Origin: Bog-159 sp963738375
GTDB taxonomy: Bacteria; Acidobacteriota; Terriglobia; Bryobacterales; Bryobacteraceae
Assembly (NCBI GenBank): GCA_963738375.1
Contig: CAVTWL010000004.1
Location: 372,001 to 436,000, forward strand
Direction of reading: 5' to 3'
DNA length: 64,000 nucleotides
The stretch's first letter is position 1. Each line of letters begins with the position of its first letter. A program made the translations under genes and the position numbers. The notes beneath the pieces are model-generated. The model saw only the letters and a list, made by a program, of their open reading frames with translations, made no database searches and was not told the DNA's origin. Positions 10,088 to 19,649 of this stretch are shown one piece after another.

Positions 10088-10788
10088 CGGAAGCGAACTC
10101 CAACGACCTGATTTCGAGAAGCGGCACTTCCTCGCCGTCCACGACGAAATTTTCCCGCCTACCGGATACTCATGGCCCTGGTCGTCGCGGACCCACTCGG
10201 TGGTGCGCCCCAGCCAGACCGATCTCGTCTGCCGATTTCCAGGAGAAGGGATAGACGGCGGGAATCAGAACTTCGCCGATGTCCGTGCCCTGAAACGACG
10301 GACCGGTGAGCACGAATGCCGGAGACCAAAGGGTGTCGCGCAAACGGCGGGGCGGCTCCATGTGTAACGAAGCGATGTGCTGAAAGGGAATCCAGAGATA
10401 TGCGCCGGCGGCAAATACTTCCAGCCGCGAGCCAATGGCGGGATCCGCGTCGCGCGATGGACTGGAAGCGTCTTGCCATTGAGCTTGCCCGCGGGGGACG
10501 CAGCCGCCGCGGCGCTGGGAAATTCTTCTTTGCGGAAAATGTCATGCCGGGTTTTCTCCGCATGCAGTATCGGAGTAGTAAAGCATCGCGCCCAGTTCCG
10601 CTTCTTTGCCGCCCTGCGAAAGAACTCCGCAACTGCTTCTCCGCACGATCGTACTGTCCGGAGAAGCAGAGGAGCTCAAACAGAAAAGTGCGGCTGGCGA
10701 CGTCGGTAGGGTGTTCGCGGAGATGGCGCCGCCAAGGCCACCTCCGCTTCGTGAACCTTCCCGGATCGAACAGTTGTTTGGCGGTCAT
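10074..10788 (-). pseudogene. tagJ: T6SS accessory protein TagJ (ImpE/SciE), frameshifted
   Basis: Starts at ATG 10,788 (MTAKQLFDPGRF) and continues with HLREHPTDVASRTFLFELLCFSGQYDRAEKQL, a typical ImpE/SciE N-terminus with TPR-like helices. The C-terminal half includes LRDTLWSPAFVLTGPSFQG then GEVLIPAVYPFSW and, in another frame, VVDGEEVPLLEIRSLEF to the TGA at 10,074. Several single-base shifts are needed, near 10,745, 10,720, 10,590 and 10,215-10,140. In other T6SSs TagJ binds the TssB N-terminus and adapts ClpV to the sheath. It sits between hcp and tssA. Confidence 0.8.
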
Positions 10789-10801
10789 GAATGGCCGACG
10801 A

Positions 10802-11313
10802 CTAGAAGTTGTCGGGAGCGGCCCAGTGGCGCCGAGACTCTCCAGATCGTAGCCCTTCGGCACAGCGGCCGCGAGCGTACCGTCGTCCTGCTCCGCCTTG
10901 TAGGCGATTTCGACGGCTTGGAAGGCGAAGCTTACCGACTCGGTCGGATTTTCGCTGCTGCCGGAGAGCTGGACGGAGGTGATCAGCGCGTCCTTGAGGT
11001 AGATGCGGAAGTAGTCTCCCTGCACCGTCGCCTCCTTGCCGACCGGCTTATCGTACAGGATGTAAACCTTGTCGACGATGGTGCCCGATGCGCAGTGCGT
11101 TGAAAGCAGGGGCGAAGTCTTGTCCAGAACCTTCATGATGCTGAGGTTCGAGAAGTCCGCGCTCCCGGCCTTGGCTTCTTTACCGGATGCGCCGGTTCCA
11201 TAAGTCGAGGTTTGGCTGGCGCCCCAACTGAACGAAAGAATGTCGATGAAACCCGTTTTGCTGGTGCTGGGTCCTTCGACACCGTCAACATACAGATATG
11301 CGTTAACTGCCAC
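10802..11313 (-). pseudogene. hcp: T6SS tube protein Hcp (TssD), 3' frameshift
   Basis: GTG start at 11,313 behind a strong AAGGAGG. The first 155 residues are a good Hcp: MAVNAYLYVDGVEG, FIDILSFSWGASQT, CASGTIVDKVYI, then VSFAFQAVEIAYKAEQDDG. After PKGYDLESLGATGP the frame runs on into tagJ with no stop. A one-base shift in the run near 10,815 gives LPDNF and a TAG at 10,802-10,804, 13 bp before the tagJ ATG. Hcp hexamers stack into the inner tube. Without the shift the product would be a 384-residue read-through whose tail is out-of-frame tagJ. Confidence 0.88.
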
Positions 11314-11321
11314 GTTGTGAT

Positions 11322-11328
11322 CCTCCTT
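11322..11328 (-). promoter_or_regulatory. Strong ribosome binding site of hcp
   Basis: On the minus strand AAGGAGG lies 8 nt before the GTG at 11,313. It supports this GTG as the start and fits the high expression usual for Hcp. Confidence 0.75.
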
Positions 11329-11396
11329 ATCATTTGCTTCTGAATTAGTTAACCATGGGAATTCGTTTGCGATCGCCTGTAACCAGCGAGACCGAG

Positions 11397-12890
11397 TTAT
11401 TTCGCGGGCGCCGGCAAATCGGCAACCAGCCGCAGCGAAACCGTCAATTCATCGAGCTGGAAATGCGGCTGCAGGAACGCCACGGCGCGATAGACGCCCG
11501 GCTTTCCGGGCACTTCCGCAACGTCCACGCGCGCCTCGCGCAAGGGACACCGCGCCTTCATGGCCGGCGATGCGCCGTATCGTCGGGCACCACGTACTTC
11601 GTGATCCACCGGTTCAGGAAGATCTCGGCGTCGGTACGCGACATGAAGCTGCCGATCTTGTCGCGCATCATGGCCTTCAGATAATGCGCGAAACGGGAGA
11701 CGGCCATGATGTAGGGCAACTGCGCCGAAAGGCGCGCGTTGGCGTTGGCCGAATCGGTGTCGTACAGCTTGGGCTTCTGGGCCGATCTGCACGCTGAAGA
11801 ACGCCGCGTAGTCGGTGCCCTTGCAGTGCACCAGCGGCACAAAGCCCAGGTCCGCCAGTTCTTTTTCGCGGCGGTCGGTGATCGGGCACTTCGGTGGGGC
11901 ACTTCATCGCCACGTCGCCTTCGTCGGTGTAGAAGTTGTGAACCGGCAGGCCGGTCACCAGGCCGCCGCCTTCCACGCCGCGCATGGCGACGCACATGCC
12001 GTATTGCGAAAACGAGTTGGTCATGCGGCTGGCCAGCGCGAAGGCCGCGTTCATCCACAGATACTTGGAGTGATCGCTGCCATCCACGTGCTCTTCGTAG
12101 TTGAATGCCTCCACCGGCTTGGTGTCCTTGCCGTAAGGCAGCCGGCCCAGCGTGCGGGGCAGGCACAGAGCCGACGTAGCGGGAATCTTCGGTCTGGCCG
12201 GAAGCTCTTCCACTTGGCGTATTCCGTGGTGTCGAAGATCTTGGCCAGATCGCGCGGGGCGTCGAGGGTGGTGTAGCTCGGCAAGTTGAACAGATCCGGG
12301 CGCCGCCGCGCTGCAGAACGGCGCGTGGGCCGCCGCCGCGACGTTCGAAATCTTCTCCAGCAGTTCGATATCTTCGGGGTGCTTGCCGAATTCGTAATCG
12401 CCGACCAGCGCGCCGAAGGGAGCACCGCCGAAGACGCCGTATTCTTCTTCGTACACTTTCTTGAACAGGGCGCTCTGGTCGAACTCCGGCGCGCGCTGCA
12501 GGTCCTTCAGCAGTTCCTTCTTGCTGACGTTGAGGACTTTGATCTTCAGCATCGTGCCGGTTTCGCTCTGGTCCATCAGGTACTTCATGCCGCGCCAGGT
12601 GCCTTCCAGCTTCTGGAACGAGGCGTTGTGCATGACTTCGTTCAGCTGCAGCGAAACCAGGTGATCGATCTGCGCGATGCGCGCGTTGATCATCATCTCG
12701 GCGTCGCGCGCAATGGTCATGGAGCCGTCCAGGACCTGCGCGACGAATTCCTTGATCAGGTTCTTGCCGCGCTCTTTGGAGGCGGGCTCGACGCCGAAGC
12801 GTCCTTCTTCGACAATCTGGTCAAGCAAGCCCTTTCGAGAACCTGCTCGCTCGTTGTAGCCGGCGCTGCCGCCGTTTGACTATCAGCCAT
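11397..12890 (-). pseudogene. tssC: T6SS sheath large subunit TssC, multiple frameshifts
   Basis: ATG at 12,890 (MADSQTAAAPATTSEQVLER) leads after a shift near 12,838 into LLDQIVEEGRFGVEPASKERGK. The next long segment includes FQKLEGTWRGMKYLM, EEYGVFGGAPFGALVGDYEFG, GRLPYGKDTKPVEAFNYEE and FYTDEGDVAMKCPTEV. Further shifts near 12,320, 12,195, 11,880 and 11,790 lead to SAQLPYIMAVSRFAHYLKAMMRDKIGSFMSR, and one near 11,575 to the end HFQLDELTVSLRLVADLP. The joined length of about 497 residues is normal for TssC. All conserved blocks are present in order, so this is one gene with indels and not a deletion. It overlaps the end of tssB by 8 bp. Confidence 0.87.
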
Positions 12891-13404
12891 TGGATCCCTC
12901 CTCCTTGCCCATTTCTCCCTTGATCTTTTCCAGCTTTTCCGTGTTGCCGACGGCATCCAGCAGCAGCTCTTCGAGCTTGTCGTTGCCCTGCAGGCTGCCG
13001 CGCAAGTCGGCCAGCCGCGTGCGCAGATCCAGCAATTCCTTCAGCGGTTTCACTTGGCGCGCCACGTTCTCCGGCTCGAAATCGTCCATGCTCTTGAAGT
13101 GCAGATCCACCTTCAGATTCGCCGCATCCGGCTCTTCGCTCAGCTTGTTCTCGACGGAGAACGACAGATGCGGCTTCATGCCTTCCAGAACGGTGTCGAA
13201 ATTGTCGGGATTTACCTCGACGAATTTGCGGTCCTTCAGCTTCGCCAGCGGTTGTTCCGGCTGCCCGGTCAAATCGCCTAATACGCCCACGACAAAGGGC
13301 AGTTCCTTCAGTTCGATGGCGCCGCCGATTTCGACGTCGTAGGTGATTTGAACTCGCGGTGAACGCACCCGGTCTAGCTTATGCTGTGTGCTTTCTCTTG
13401 CCAT
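12883..13404 (-). CDS. tssB: T6SS sheath small subunit TssB
   Basis: 173 residues, the usual TssB length. It has VQITYDVEIGGAIELKELPFVVGVLGDLTG near the N-terminus, RKFVEVNPDNFDTVL around residue 60 and FKSMDDFEPENVARQVKPLKELLDLR around residue 110. TssB and TssC form the contractile sheath. This is the first gene of the leftward operon; the promoter should lie between 13,405 and about 13,590, where I see no other gene. Confidence 0.95.
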   Translation of the reverse strand: MARESTQHKLDRVRSPRVQITYDVEIGGAIELKELPFVVGVLGDLTGQPEQPLAKLKDRKFVEVNPDNFDTVLEGMKPHLSFSVENKLSEEPDAANLKVDLHFKSMDDFEPENVARQVKPLKELLDLRTRLADLRGSLQGNDKLEELLLDAVGNTEKLEKIKGEMGKEEGSNG

Positions 13405-13592
13405 TGGCCCTCCAGCCGAAAAACTTCGGCTCTGTCACAATACTTCTTCCCCAGACGTTCGTCAAGTGGAATCTGGGATGGTGCGGACAATACGTTTCCG
13501 CGTACCGGAGCTGCGGTTCGGTTGCGGAAATTCCGTCAAGTCAGTGAGTTCTGGTAAGGGTACTACGCGCCGTCTAAGCTGACGCTTTCGAA

Positions 13593-15106
13593 TTACATTA
13601 GCATGCGTGTGACGCTTACGCACTCCCGCTGCACGACAGCCAGGTCTGCCCGTACTTCCTGGGCAAGCTCCGGATAACTTCGCCAAGCGTTCTGCTGCCG
13701 TCTAAGGCGCCCAGGAATTGGGCAACGGGCGGTTCGAGCCGCATGGAAGCCGGTATCCCATCGGTGAACCGCAGTGTCAAACCCACCGCCTGCCATCGCC
13801 CATCTAGCTGACGCATCTGCTGATCGAGCTGGGTATCGGGAGATAGCCGGAGGTGCGCGGCCAGCAGGCTCTCGACTGACCCGTTCAGGCGTAAGAAATC
13901 CATGCCGGCGAACGCTCTTTCCACGGCTGCGCCGAACGGTTGTCTAGGGTCGATGGGCATATCTTCGAAGCGAAGCCAGTTCTGGCCCTCCCTGCGCCGC
14001 ACGGCCAGCATGCCCCCGTGAATCGACTTGACTCCCCGCTGGGCGTAATACGACCGCCAACGCGCGAGCGACTCGGGATTCAGGCCGGCGGGCTCCGCGG
14101 CGGGAATTCGCTGGCGGGCATACGCCTCGACATCGGTTGTATAGGTATGGAAGACCCAGGCATCGCAACCTGTGCCATGCAGCCACTCGGTGACGCGGTC
14201 TTTCCAGGGCTGGCCGGTTACCTCTACCCACTCGCATACCATTTGCAAGTAGCCGCCTTCGTTAAGATGGTGAGGCGCTTCGCGCACAATCCGCCGCCAA
14301 TACTGGTCCAGATCCATTGTGTTCTCGCAGTAAATCTGATCCGCCGCGGGAGTCACAAAGAACGGTGGGTTCGCCAGGATCAGGTCGAAGGTTCGCCCGC
14401 CCAAGGGTTCGAAGGTATCCCCGGTCAGGCATTCCGGCGCCTCCGTTGCATTCAGCCACGCGTTAAACCGCACAAACGAAGATGCCCGGGGATTTAAATC
14501 GGTGGCCGTAACGTGCTCACTGTGCGCGGCTGCGAAGATCGCCTGCAGTCCACATCCTGTCCCGATGTCGAGCGTTGCCCGGGAATTGCGCCGCATCGCA
14601 AAATGCTGCAGAAGACGGCTGGTCGGATTGGGCCAAATTACCAGATCGGGCGCGTGCGAGGTAAGCCGGGCGCCACTGTCGGCCGCGAAGAGGTACTCTC
14701 GATAAGGCGTCAGTAAGACGGTGGGAATCAGCGATTCGCCCACGCGGACCAGCATGCCGGTTTGCAACAAAAGTTCCACGTCCGCATCGGCCATGACGCC
14801 GGCGACCAAATCGTTGGAGATCGGTACATTGAGCAGGAACCACCGCAGCATCAGGTTTTGGAGCGAAACATCACGCGTGCCGTCCACTAGTAACGGAAGG
14901 TTTTGACGAGCGGGCAGGTCCAGCAGCATGCGCCTTTCCTCGAATTGCTGTTGGTTATATTGTGCCTCTTGAAAGAGTTCACGCAGTCTCTGTCCCACTT
15001 CCGCGGTGAGTACTTTTAGCACTGGAACCATACAAGCCGCGCTGTCTTCGATCATCCTGACAGTGTGGCACGGGAGCGCCCGCATTCGTCGCCGTTCTTT
15101 GCGCAT
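13593..15106 (-). pseudogene. Class I SAM-dependent methyltransferase, HemK/RlmG-like, frameshift near its end
   Basis: The methyltransferase core spans residues about 165-330: SAM-binding LDIGTGCGLQAIFAA, acidic loop ATDLNPRA, and the amide/base-methylating motif NPPFFVTPA. The NPPF motif is typical of enzymes that methylate amide or exocyclic nitrogen (PrmC, RlmG). A C-terminal extension of about 160 residues is not recognised. The main frame stops at 13,616, but a shift near 13,670 continues as ELAQEVRADLAVVQRECVSVTRML to a stop at 13,593, which reads more naturally. It is divergent from tssK1 and lies between two T6SS blocks. Its substrate is unknown. Confidence 0.75.
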
Positions 15107-15135
15107 CCGCTCCCATTCTGTTACCTTGGACTGCG

Positions 15136-16491
15136 ATGCGGCGGCTGGAACCGGTTATTTGGACTAAAGGCACCTTCCTGAATCCCCAACACCTGCAAAG
15201 TCAGGATAGGTTTCTTGAGGAGACACTGCAATTCGATTTGCAGGCACTCGAATTCCGGCCCTGGGGTTTTACCCATCTGCGCGTCGATCAAGCGGCCCTG
15301 GCCGCCGGCAACCTGGTGATAGCGGAAGCTGCCGGAATTTTCCCGGACGGCTTGCCCTTCGAAATTCCCGACTCCGATCCGTCTCCGGCGGCTAAACCAC
15401 TCGCCGACCAGTTCCAAGCCGAGGTTGAGAGCGTCGGGGTATACCTTACCGTTCCCAGGTACAGGGATCGCGGGTTTAACGTGGCGAGTGCGCGCCGCGA
15501 CGCGGAAACCCGGTACCGCGCCGAAGTCGAGATGGTCCGCGACGAGAACACCGGCCAGTCGGAGAAGCCCGTGATGGTTGCCCGCAAGAATCTTCGCCTC
15601 ACCGCGGAGAGGGAGAATCGGGAGGGCAGTTCGGCGCTGCAGGTCGCTCGCGTGCGCAAGAATGCCGCCGGCTTGTTCCAGCTTGACGACCGGTTTGTAC
15701 CGCCGCTGCTGGATTTCGAGGCGAGCGATTATCTGGTGTCGATTGCGCGCCGCCTGGTCGAAATTCTTTCCGCGAAAAGCACCGAGTTGGCCGGATCGCG
15801 CCGCCAAAAGAACCAGAGTTTGGCGGATTTCACTTCGGGCGACATCCCTCGTTTTTGGCTGCTCTACACGGTCAACGCCGCGCTACCGGTTTTCCGTCAT
15901 CTTTTTGAAACGCGGAAAGGCCATCCGGAGGCGCTGTACTCAGCGATGCTGTCGCTGGCGGGCTCCTTAACCACCTTCTCGGTAAAAGTCCATCCAAGGG
16001 ATCTTCCGCCCTACGATCACGATAATTTGGGCGGCTGTTTCACCGTTCTGGATGAAAAGCTTCGCTTGCTGCTTGAAACGGTGGTGCCCAGTAACTGTGT
16101 TTCGTTGCCGTTAAAGCTGGTTCAGCCGTCCATCTACGCGACCTCGATTGACAACGAGAAGTATCTGCATCAGACCCGCCTTTACCTGGCGGTGAGCGCC
16201 GACATGAGCCAGGCGGACCTCATCGCCAGAGTTCCGCAATTGATCAAGATTTGCTCGGTCGATGCGGTAGAACTCTTATTGCAGCGAGCCTTGCCTGGTG
16301 TTCTTCTCACGCACGTGCAGACGCTGCCGTCCGCCATTCCGATCAAGATGAATTATCAGTATTTCAGCTTGAACCAAAGCGGCGGGGCGTGGGAAGCTGT
16401 GCTGCGAGCCCGCAACTTTGGGGCATGGGTGCCAGGCGATTTTCCCAATCCGCAAATGGAACTGATCATTGTGCTACCGCAAAGCGCCTGA
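15136..16491 (+). CDS. tssK: T6SS baseplate protein TssK, first copy
   Basis: 451 residues. TssK hallmarks are VIWTKGTFLNPQHLQSQDRFLEETL at the N-terminus, GIFPDGLPFEIPD near residue 70, FWLLYTVNAALPVFRHL mid-protein and INYQYFSL-like (MNYQYFSLNQSGGAWE) near the end. TssK trimers link the baseplate wedge to the TssJLM membrane complex. It stands alone, convergent with the GEFTR-repeat gene (7 bp apart) and divergent from the methyltransferase. The start is 30 bp from that gene's start, so the two must share a very short promoter region. Confidence 0.9.
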   Translation: MRRLEPVIWTKGTFLNPQHLQSQDRFLEETLQFDLQALEFRPWGFTHLRVDQAALAAGNLVIAEAAGIFPDGLPFEIPDSDPSPAAKPLADQFQAEVESVGVYLTVPRYRDRGFNVASARRDAETRYRAEVEMVRDENTGQSEKPVMVARKNLRLTAERENREGSSALQVARVRKNAAGLFQLDDRFVPPLLDFEASDYLVSIARRLVEILSAKSTELAGSRRQKNQSLADFTSGDIPRFWLLYTVNAALPVFRHLFETRKGHPEALYSAMLSLAGSLTTFSVKVHPRDLPPYDHDNLGGCFTVLDEKLRLLLETVVPSNCVSLPLKLVQPSIYATSIDNEKYLHQTRLYLAVSADMSQADLIARVPQLIKICSVDAVELLLQRALPGVLLTHVQTLPSAIPIKMNYQYFSLNQSGGAWEAVLRARNFGAWVPGDFPNPQMELIIVLPQSA

Positions 16492-16497
16492 CCCGGT

Positions 16498-18171
16498 CTA
16501 CTTCATCAGCACAAAGACCAGAATCACGATTACGACTAGCACGAATAACCCGCCTAAGATCAGGACTAGCGGTAAGGCCGACTTAGATGATTTAACCGCC
16601 GGCGGCGCTGGCTTTGGCTCCGGTGGTTTGGCGGCGGGCGCGGCGGTGGGAGCCGCGAACATCTGTGTGAATTCGCTGGGACCCTGCTCTGCTGGTGGAG
16701 GTACAGGAACCGCGCTTCGCGAAAATGCACCAGTGGCCAAGCCTCCGTGCGGCATGGGATTCTGAGGCGCTTCGGGCATCGTTCGTTCAGAACTGATCGA
16801 ATCATTGGCAAACATCCGGGTAAATTCCCCCGGTTGCTGCGGAGACTTACCGCGGGCCGGCGTCTGAAGGGGGGGGGCGATCGGAGCTTGCCGGACCGGA
16901 GGTTCGGCCGCCTGGCCCGCCTGCATCATCCTGGTGAACTCACCACCGGCACGCGCGGCCGGCGGCGCGGCCGGCTGCGGCCGCAACGGCTCTGGCGCCA
17001 GCGGAGCTTGCATCATCCTGGTGAACTCGCCAGGGCCGGGCTGTTGGGGTGTACGCATTGGCGGCGGGGCAGTCATGGTTGGCTCCACGGCCGGAGGCGC
17101 CGCAGCCAAGGGAGCGGCCGGTTCAGTCCGAAACATGCGAGTAAACTCGCCTTGCGCCGGGGGCGGCGCGACGGGCATTGCCGCCGTATCTGGTACGGGA
17201 CTGGATGACGCCGGTTGTGGCGTAACGGGACTCGAACGCAGAATCCTGGTGAATTCTCCCGGTTCCGGCTGAGCCGAAGTGGCGGCTGGTCCTCGCAAAA
17301 TACGGGTGAACTCGCCGGGCTCCGGATCTGCCGCTGCCGACGGAACGGCCGTCACTCCAGGGGTCTCAATAACAGCTGGAGGCGCAGCCGGACCCCGCAA
17401 AATGCGTGTGAATTCCCCGGGCTCGGGCTCAACGGGGCTAGCAGTGAGGCTGGCAGCGACCGTGGGTGTCTCTGTGACAACTGGCGACGATGATGGACCC
17501 CGAAGGATGCGTGTAAATTCTCCGGGTTCCGGTTCGGCGGAGATCGGGATGGGAGTGACAGGAACCGTCGGTGTCTCGTCCGCGGACGGCGGCGCAGCCG
17601 GACCGCGCAAAATTCGCGTGAACTCCCCGGCGGGAGGCTCCGTGATGGCGGGCGCCGCATTCCGAATGGCATCGCTTACGGTTATCACGGCCGTGGGCAA
17701 GTCGTCCGGCCTTGGCGCGTCAGGTCGGGCCGGTTCAACGGGCTTCTCCGCCTGCGCCCGCAAAATGCGTGTGAACTCACCGGCCTTAACCGCCGGAGAA
17801 TCAATCTCTTGCGAGATGACCGGAACTGGAATCTTCCAGAGGCCGGTGCGAGCCCCAGTTCCCTCTAAATCGGGAGAAACCGCCGCAACGGCTGCGGACT
17901 TCAACCATTCCTGCAAACTCAGCTTGGCTGGCAGAACTTCGGTGATGACATAAGGGATGCCCTCGTGGTCGCCTTTGTCCAATATCCGCTGTTTGCTCGA
18001 GGCGGGAAGGGCGTCGAGGCTTGCCAGGAGATCCCGATTTTCGGCCGTATATCCTGCCGACAGCAGGTGCACCATCACATCGCGGCCTGAAGATATTTCC
18101 CTGCCGGGGAGCGCAATTTCGCGGTCGCCGCCTCGAAGCGCCAGCAGTTCGTATTTATCGTGAAAAATCAT
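16498..18171 (-). CDS. Tail-anchored GEFTR-repeat protein with a pseudokinase N-lobe-like head
   Basis: 557 residues in three parts. Residues 1-90 resemble the N-lobe of a bacterial Ser/Thr kinase (YELLALRGG, SGRDVMVHLLSAG, GDHEGIPYVITEVLP, LQEWL), but the usual VAVK lysine is His (VMVH) and there is no catalytic loop. Residues 131 to about 505 are a Pro/Ala-rich linker with ten GEFTR motifs followed by ILR, MFR or MMQ, plus one SEFTQMF and one degenerate GAFSR. Residues about 533-556 are a single hydrophobic helix ending in K, so the protein is tail-anchored with the repeats in the cytosol. It lies between two tssK genes. I do not recognise a named family. The regular Thr in each repeat invites comparison with phospho-Thr/FHA control of T6SS, which is inference only. 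Confidence 0.85.
   Translation of the reverse strand: MIFHDKYELLALRGGDREIALPGREISSGRDVMVHLLSAGYTAENRDLLASLDALPASSKQRILDKGDHEGIPYVITEVLPAKLSLQEWLKSAAVAAVSPDLEGTGARTGLWKIPVPVISQEIDSPAVKAGEFTRILRAQAEKPVEPARPDAPRPDDLPTAVITVSDAIRNAAPAITEPPAGEFTRILRGPAAPPSADETPTVPVTPIPISAEPEPGEFTRILRGPSSSPVVTETPTVAASLTASPVEPEPGEFTRILRGPAAPPAVIETPGVTAVPSAAADPEPGEFTRILRGPAATSAQPEPGEFTRILRSSPVTPQPASSSPVPDTAAMPVAPPPAQGEFTRMFRTEPAAPLAAAPPAVEPTMTAPPPMRTPQQPGPGEFTRMMQAPLAPEPLRPQPAAPPAARAGGEFTRMMQAGQAAEPPVRQAPIAPPLQTPARGKSPQQPGEFTRMFANDSISSERTMPEAPQNPMPHGGLATGAFSRSAVPVPPPAEQGPSEFTQMFAAPTAAPAAKPPEPKPAPPAVKSSKSALPLVLILGGLFVLVVIVILVFVLMK
16657..17786 (-). repeat. Coding array of about 12 GEFTR motifs
   Basis: Within the 557-residue protein a 7-11 residue motif (P/A/Q-GEFTR-I/M-L/F/M-R/Q) recurs at irregular spacing of about 18-45 residues, separated by Pro/Ala/Thr-rich linkers. 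Copies 1-6 end in ILR and copies 7-10 in MFR, MMQ or MFA, followed by a degenerate GAFSR and a final SEFTQMF. The grading from one subtype to the other suggests growth by local duplication. Confidence 0.9.
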
Positions 18172-18300
18172 ATCCGTCGCGCTACATTCCAGGTCGAACC
18201 GATCGAGCAGAACTCATGATGCCGCCAGGGTCTGTAAACTTCAAGACGCCGGGTAACACTTCTCGCTTATGATACAGTATTCGAGGCAACTTGCCCGCTT

Positions 18301-19638
18301 ATGAAGTTTCTTTCCAGAGTGGTGTGGTCAGAGGGCATGTATCTCGGACCACAGCATTTCCAGGCCCAGAGCCGTTATTTCGAAGACTCCATCCGGTTCG
18401 CGGTTACATCGCTATGGGGCCGCCCATACGGGTTGCTGGGCTGCGGTCTCGATCACGAGGCACTGCGCAACGGAACTGTTGCCCTGGTGCATGCGCGGGG
18501 AATCTTTCCGGATGGCATGCCGTTCCTGATGCCCGAATGCGACGCGCTTCCCACGCCGCGGCCTGTGGCCGACCTGTTTCCGCCAACCCGCGATCGCATC
18601 ACGGTTTCGCTGGCAATTCCAGAGCGCAAGGCGCAAGGTTTGAACACGGTGCTGACGGGCGTGAACGACCGCGGCAGATTCTTGGCGGAAACGCGCATGC
18701 TGCGCGATGAGACTACCGGCGCCGACGAACGTCCGGTACAACTGGGCCGCAAGAACGTGCGGATTCTGCTCGATACCGAGCCGGACGACGGATTAGTCGC
18801 GCTGCCGGTCGCCCGGATCATGCGCGATGGCGCCGGGCATATCGTGTTCGATCCCGATTTCATTGCCCCCAGCCTGCAAATCAGCGCCAGCGAGCGTGTC
18901 ATGCTCTTATTGGGCCGGCTGATCGACATTCTGGAACAGAAAAGCTCTTCGATTGCCGGCGCGCCGGCGGCTCGAGGGGAATTCTCGCCGCGAGATATCG
19001 CTAATTTCTGGTTGCAGCACGCCGTTAATTCCGCACTGGCCCCTTTACGCCACTTGTGGATCTCGAAGCGCGGCCATCCGGAAGAGTTATTCGTCGAGCT
19101 GTCGCGGCTTGCGGGCGCGTTGTGTACGTTTACCCTCGACTCTCATCCGCGGACGTTGCCTCTTTATGACCACGAACATCTGACGGAGGGTTTCGACGCT
19201 CTCGACCGTCACATCCGCGAGCATCTGGAAATCATGGTGCCCACCAACTGCATCTCGATTCCTCTCGAGAAGATGAGCGACTACACCTTTGAGGGTGAAA
19301 TTACCGATACCCGGTGCCTCGGCCGATCGGCCTGGTATCTGGGAGTGCGCGCGAACCTGGGTGAAGCGGAAGTCATCAACCGCACCCTGCATCTGGTGAA
19401 AGTCTGTTCGGCGAAATTCGTGAGCGAACTGGTGAAACGAGCCATCGCGGGCCTGACTCTGACTCACCAGCCGGTTCCGCCACCAGCCATTTCGGCCAAA
19501 GTCGAAATGCAATATTTCAGTATCAACCGGTCTGGCCCTTTCTGGGATCATATCGTTCAAACGCGCCGTATCGGCATCTACATTCCAGGCGACCTGCCGG
19601 ATCCGGAAGCGGAACTTTTAGTTGTCTTGGAAAGATAA
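18301..19638 (+). CDS. tssK: T6SS baseplate protein TssK, second copy
   Basis: 445 residues, collinear with the first TssK but clearly diverged: VVWSEGMYLGPQHFQAQSRYFEDSI at the start, GIFPDGMPFLMPE near residue 65, FWLQHAVNSALAPLRHL mid-protein and VEMQYFSINRSGPFWDHI near the end. It heads the rightward operon tssK-tssL-tssM-tssBC, in the classical tssK-L-M order, and so is probably the main TssK. The 130 bp between it and the divergent GEFTR-repeat gene must hold both promoters. Confidence 0.93.
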   Translation: MKFLSRVVWSEGMYLGPQHFQAQSRYFEDSIRFAVTSLWGRPYGLLGCGLDHEALRNGTVALVHARGIFPDGMPFLMPECDALPTPRPVADLFPPTRDRITVSLAIPERKAQGLNTVLTGVNDRGRFLAETRMLRDETTGADERPVQLGRKNVRILLDTEPDDGLVALPVARIMRDGAGHIVFDPDFIAPSLQISASERVMLLLGRLIDILEQKSSSIAGAPAARGEFSPRDIANFWLQHAVNSALAPLRHLWISKRGHPEELFVELSRLAGALCTFTLDSHPRTLPLYDHEHLTEGFDALDRHIREHLEIMVPTNCISIPLEKMSDYTFEGEITDTRCLGRSAWYLGVRANLGEAEVINRTLHLVKVCSAKFVSELVKRAIAGLTLTHQPVPPPAISAKVEMQYFSINRSGPFWDHIVQTRRIGIYIPGDLPDPEAELLVVLER

Positions 19639-19649
19639 CAATCGTCACT

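Noticed and set aside
10159..11313. 384-residue Hcp with a novel C-terminal extension
   Set aside because: Everything after residue about 160 is tagJ read with frame errors, so an evolved Hcp is not supported.
16657..17786. CRISPR-like regular repeat
   Set aside because: The repeated units are coding GEFTR motifs with variable spacing and degenerate DNA; no cas genes are present.
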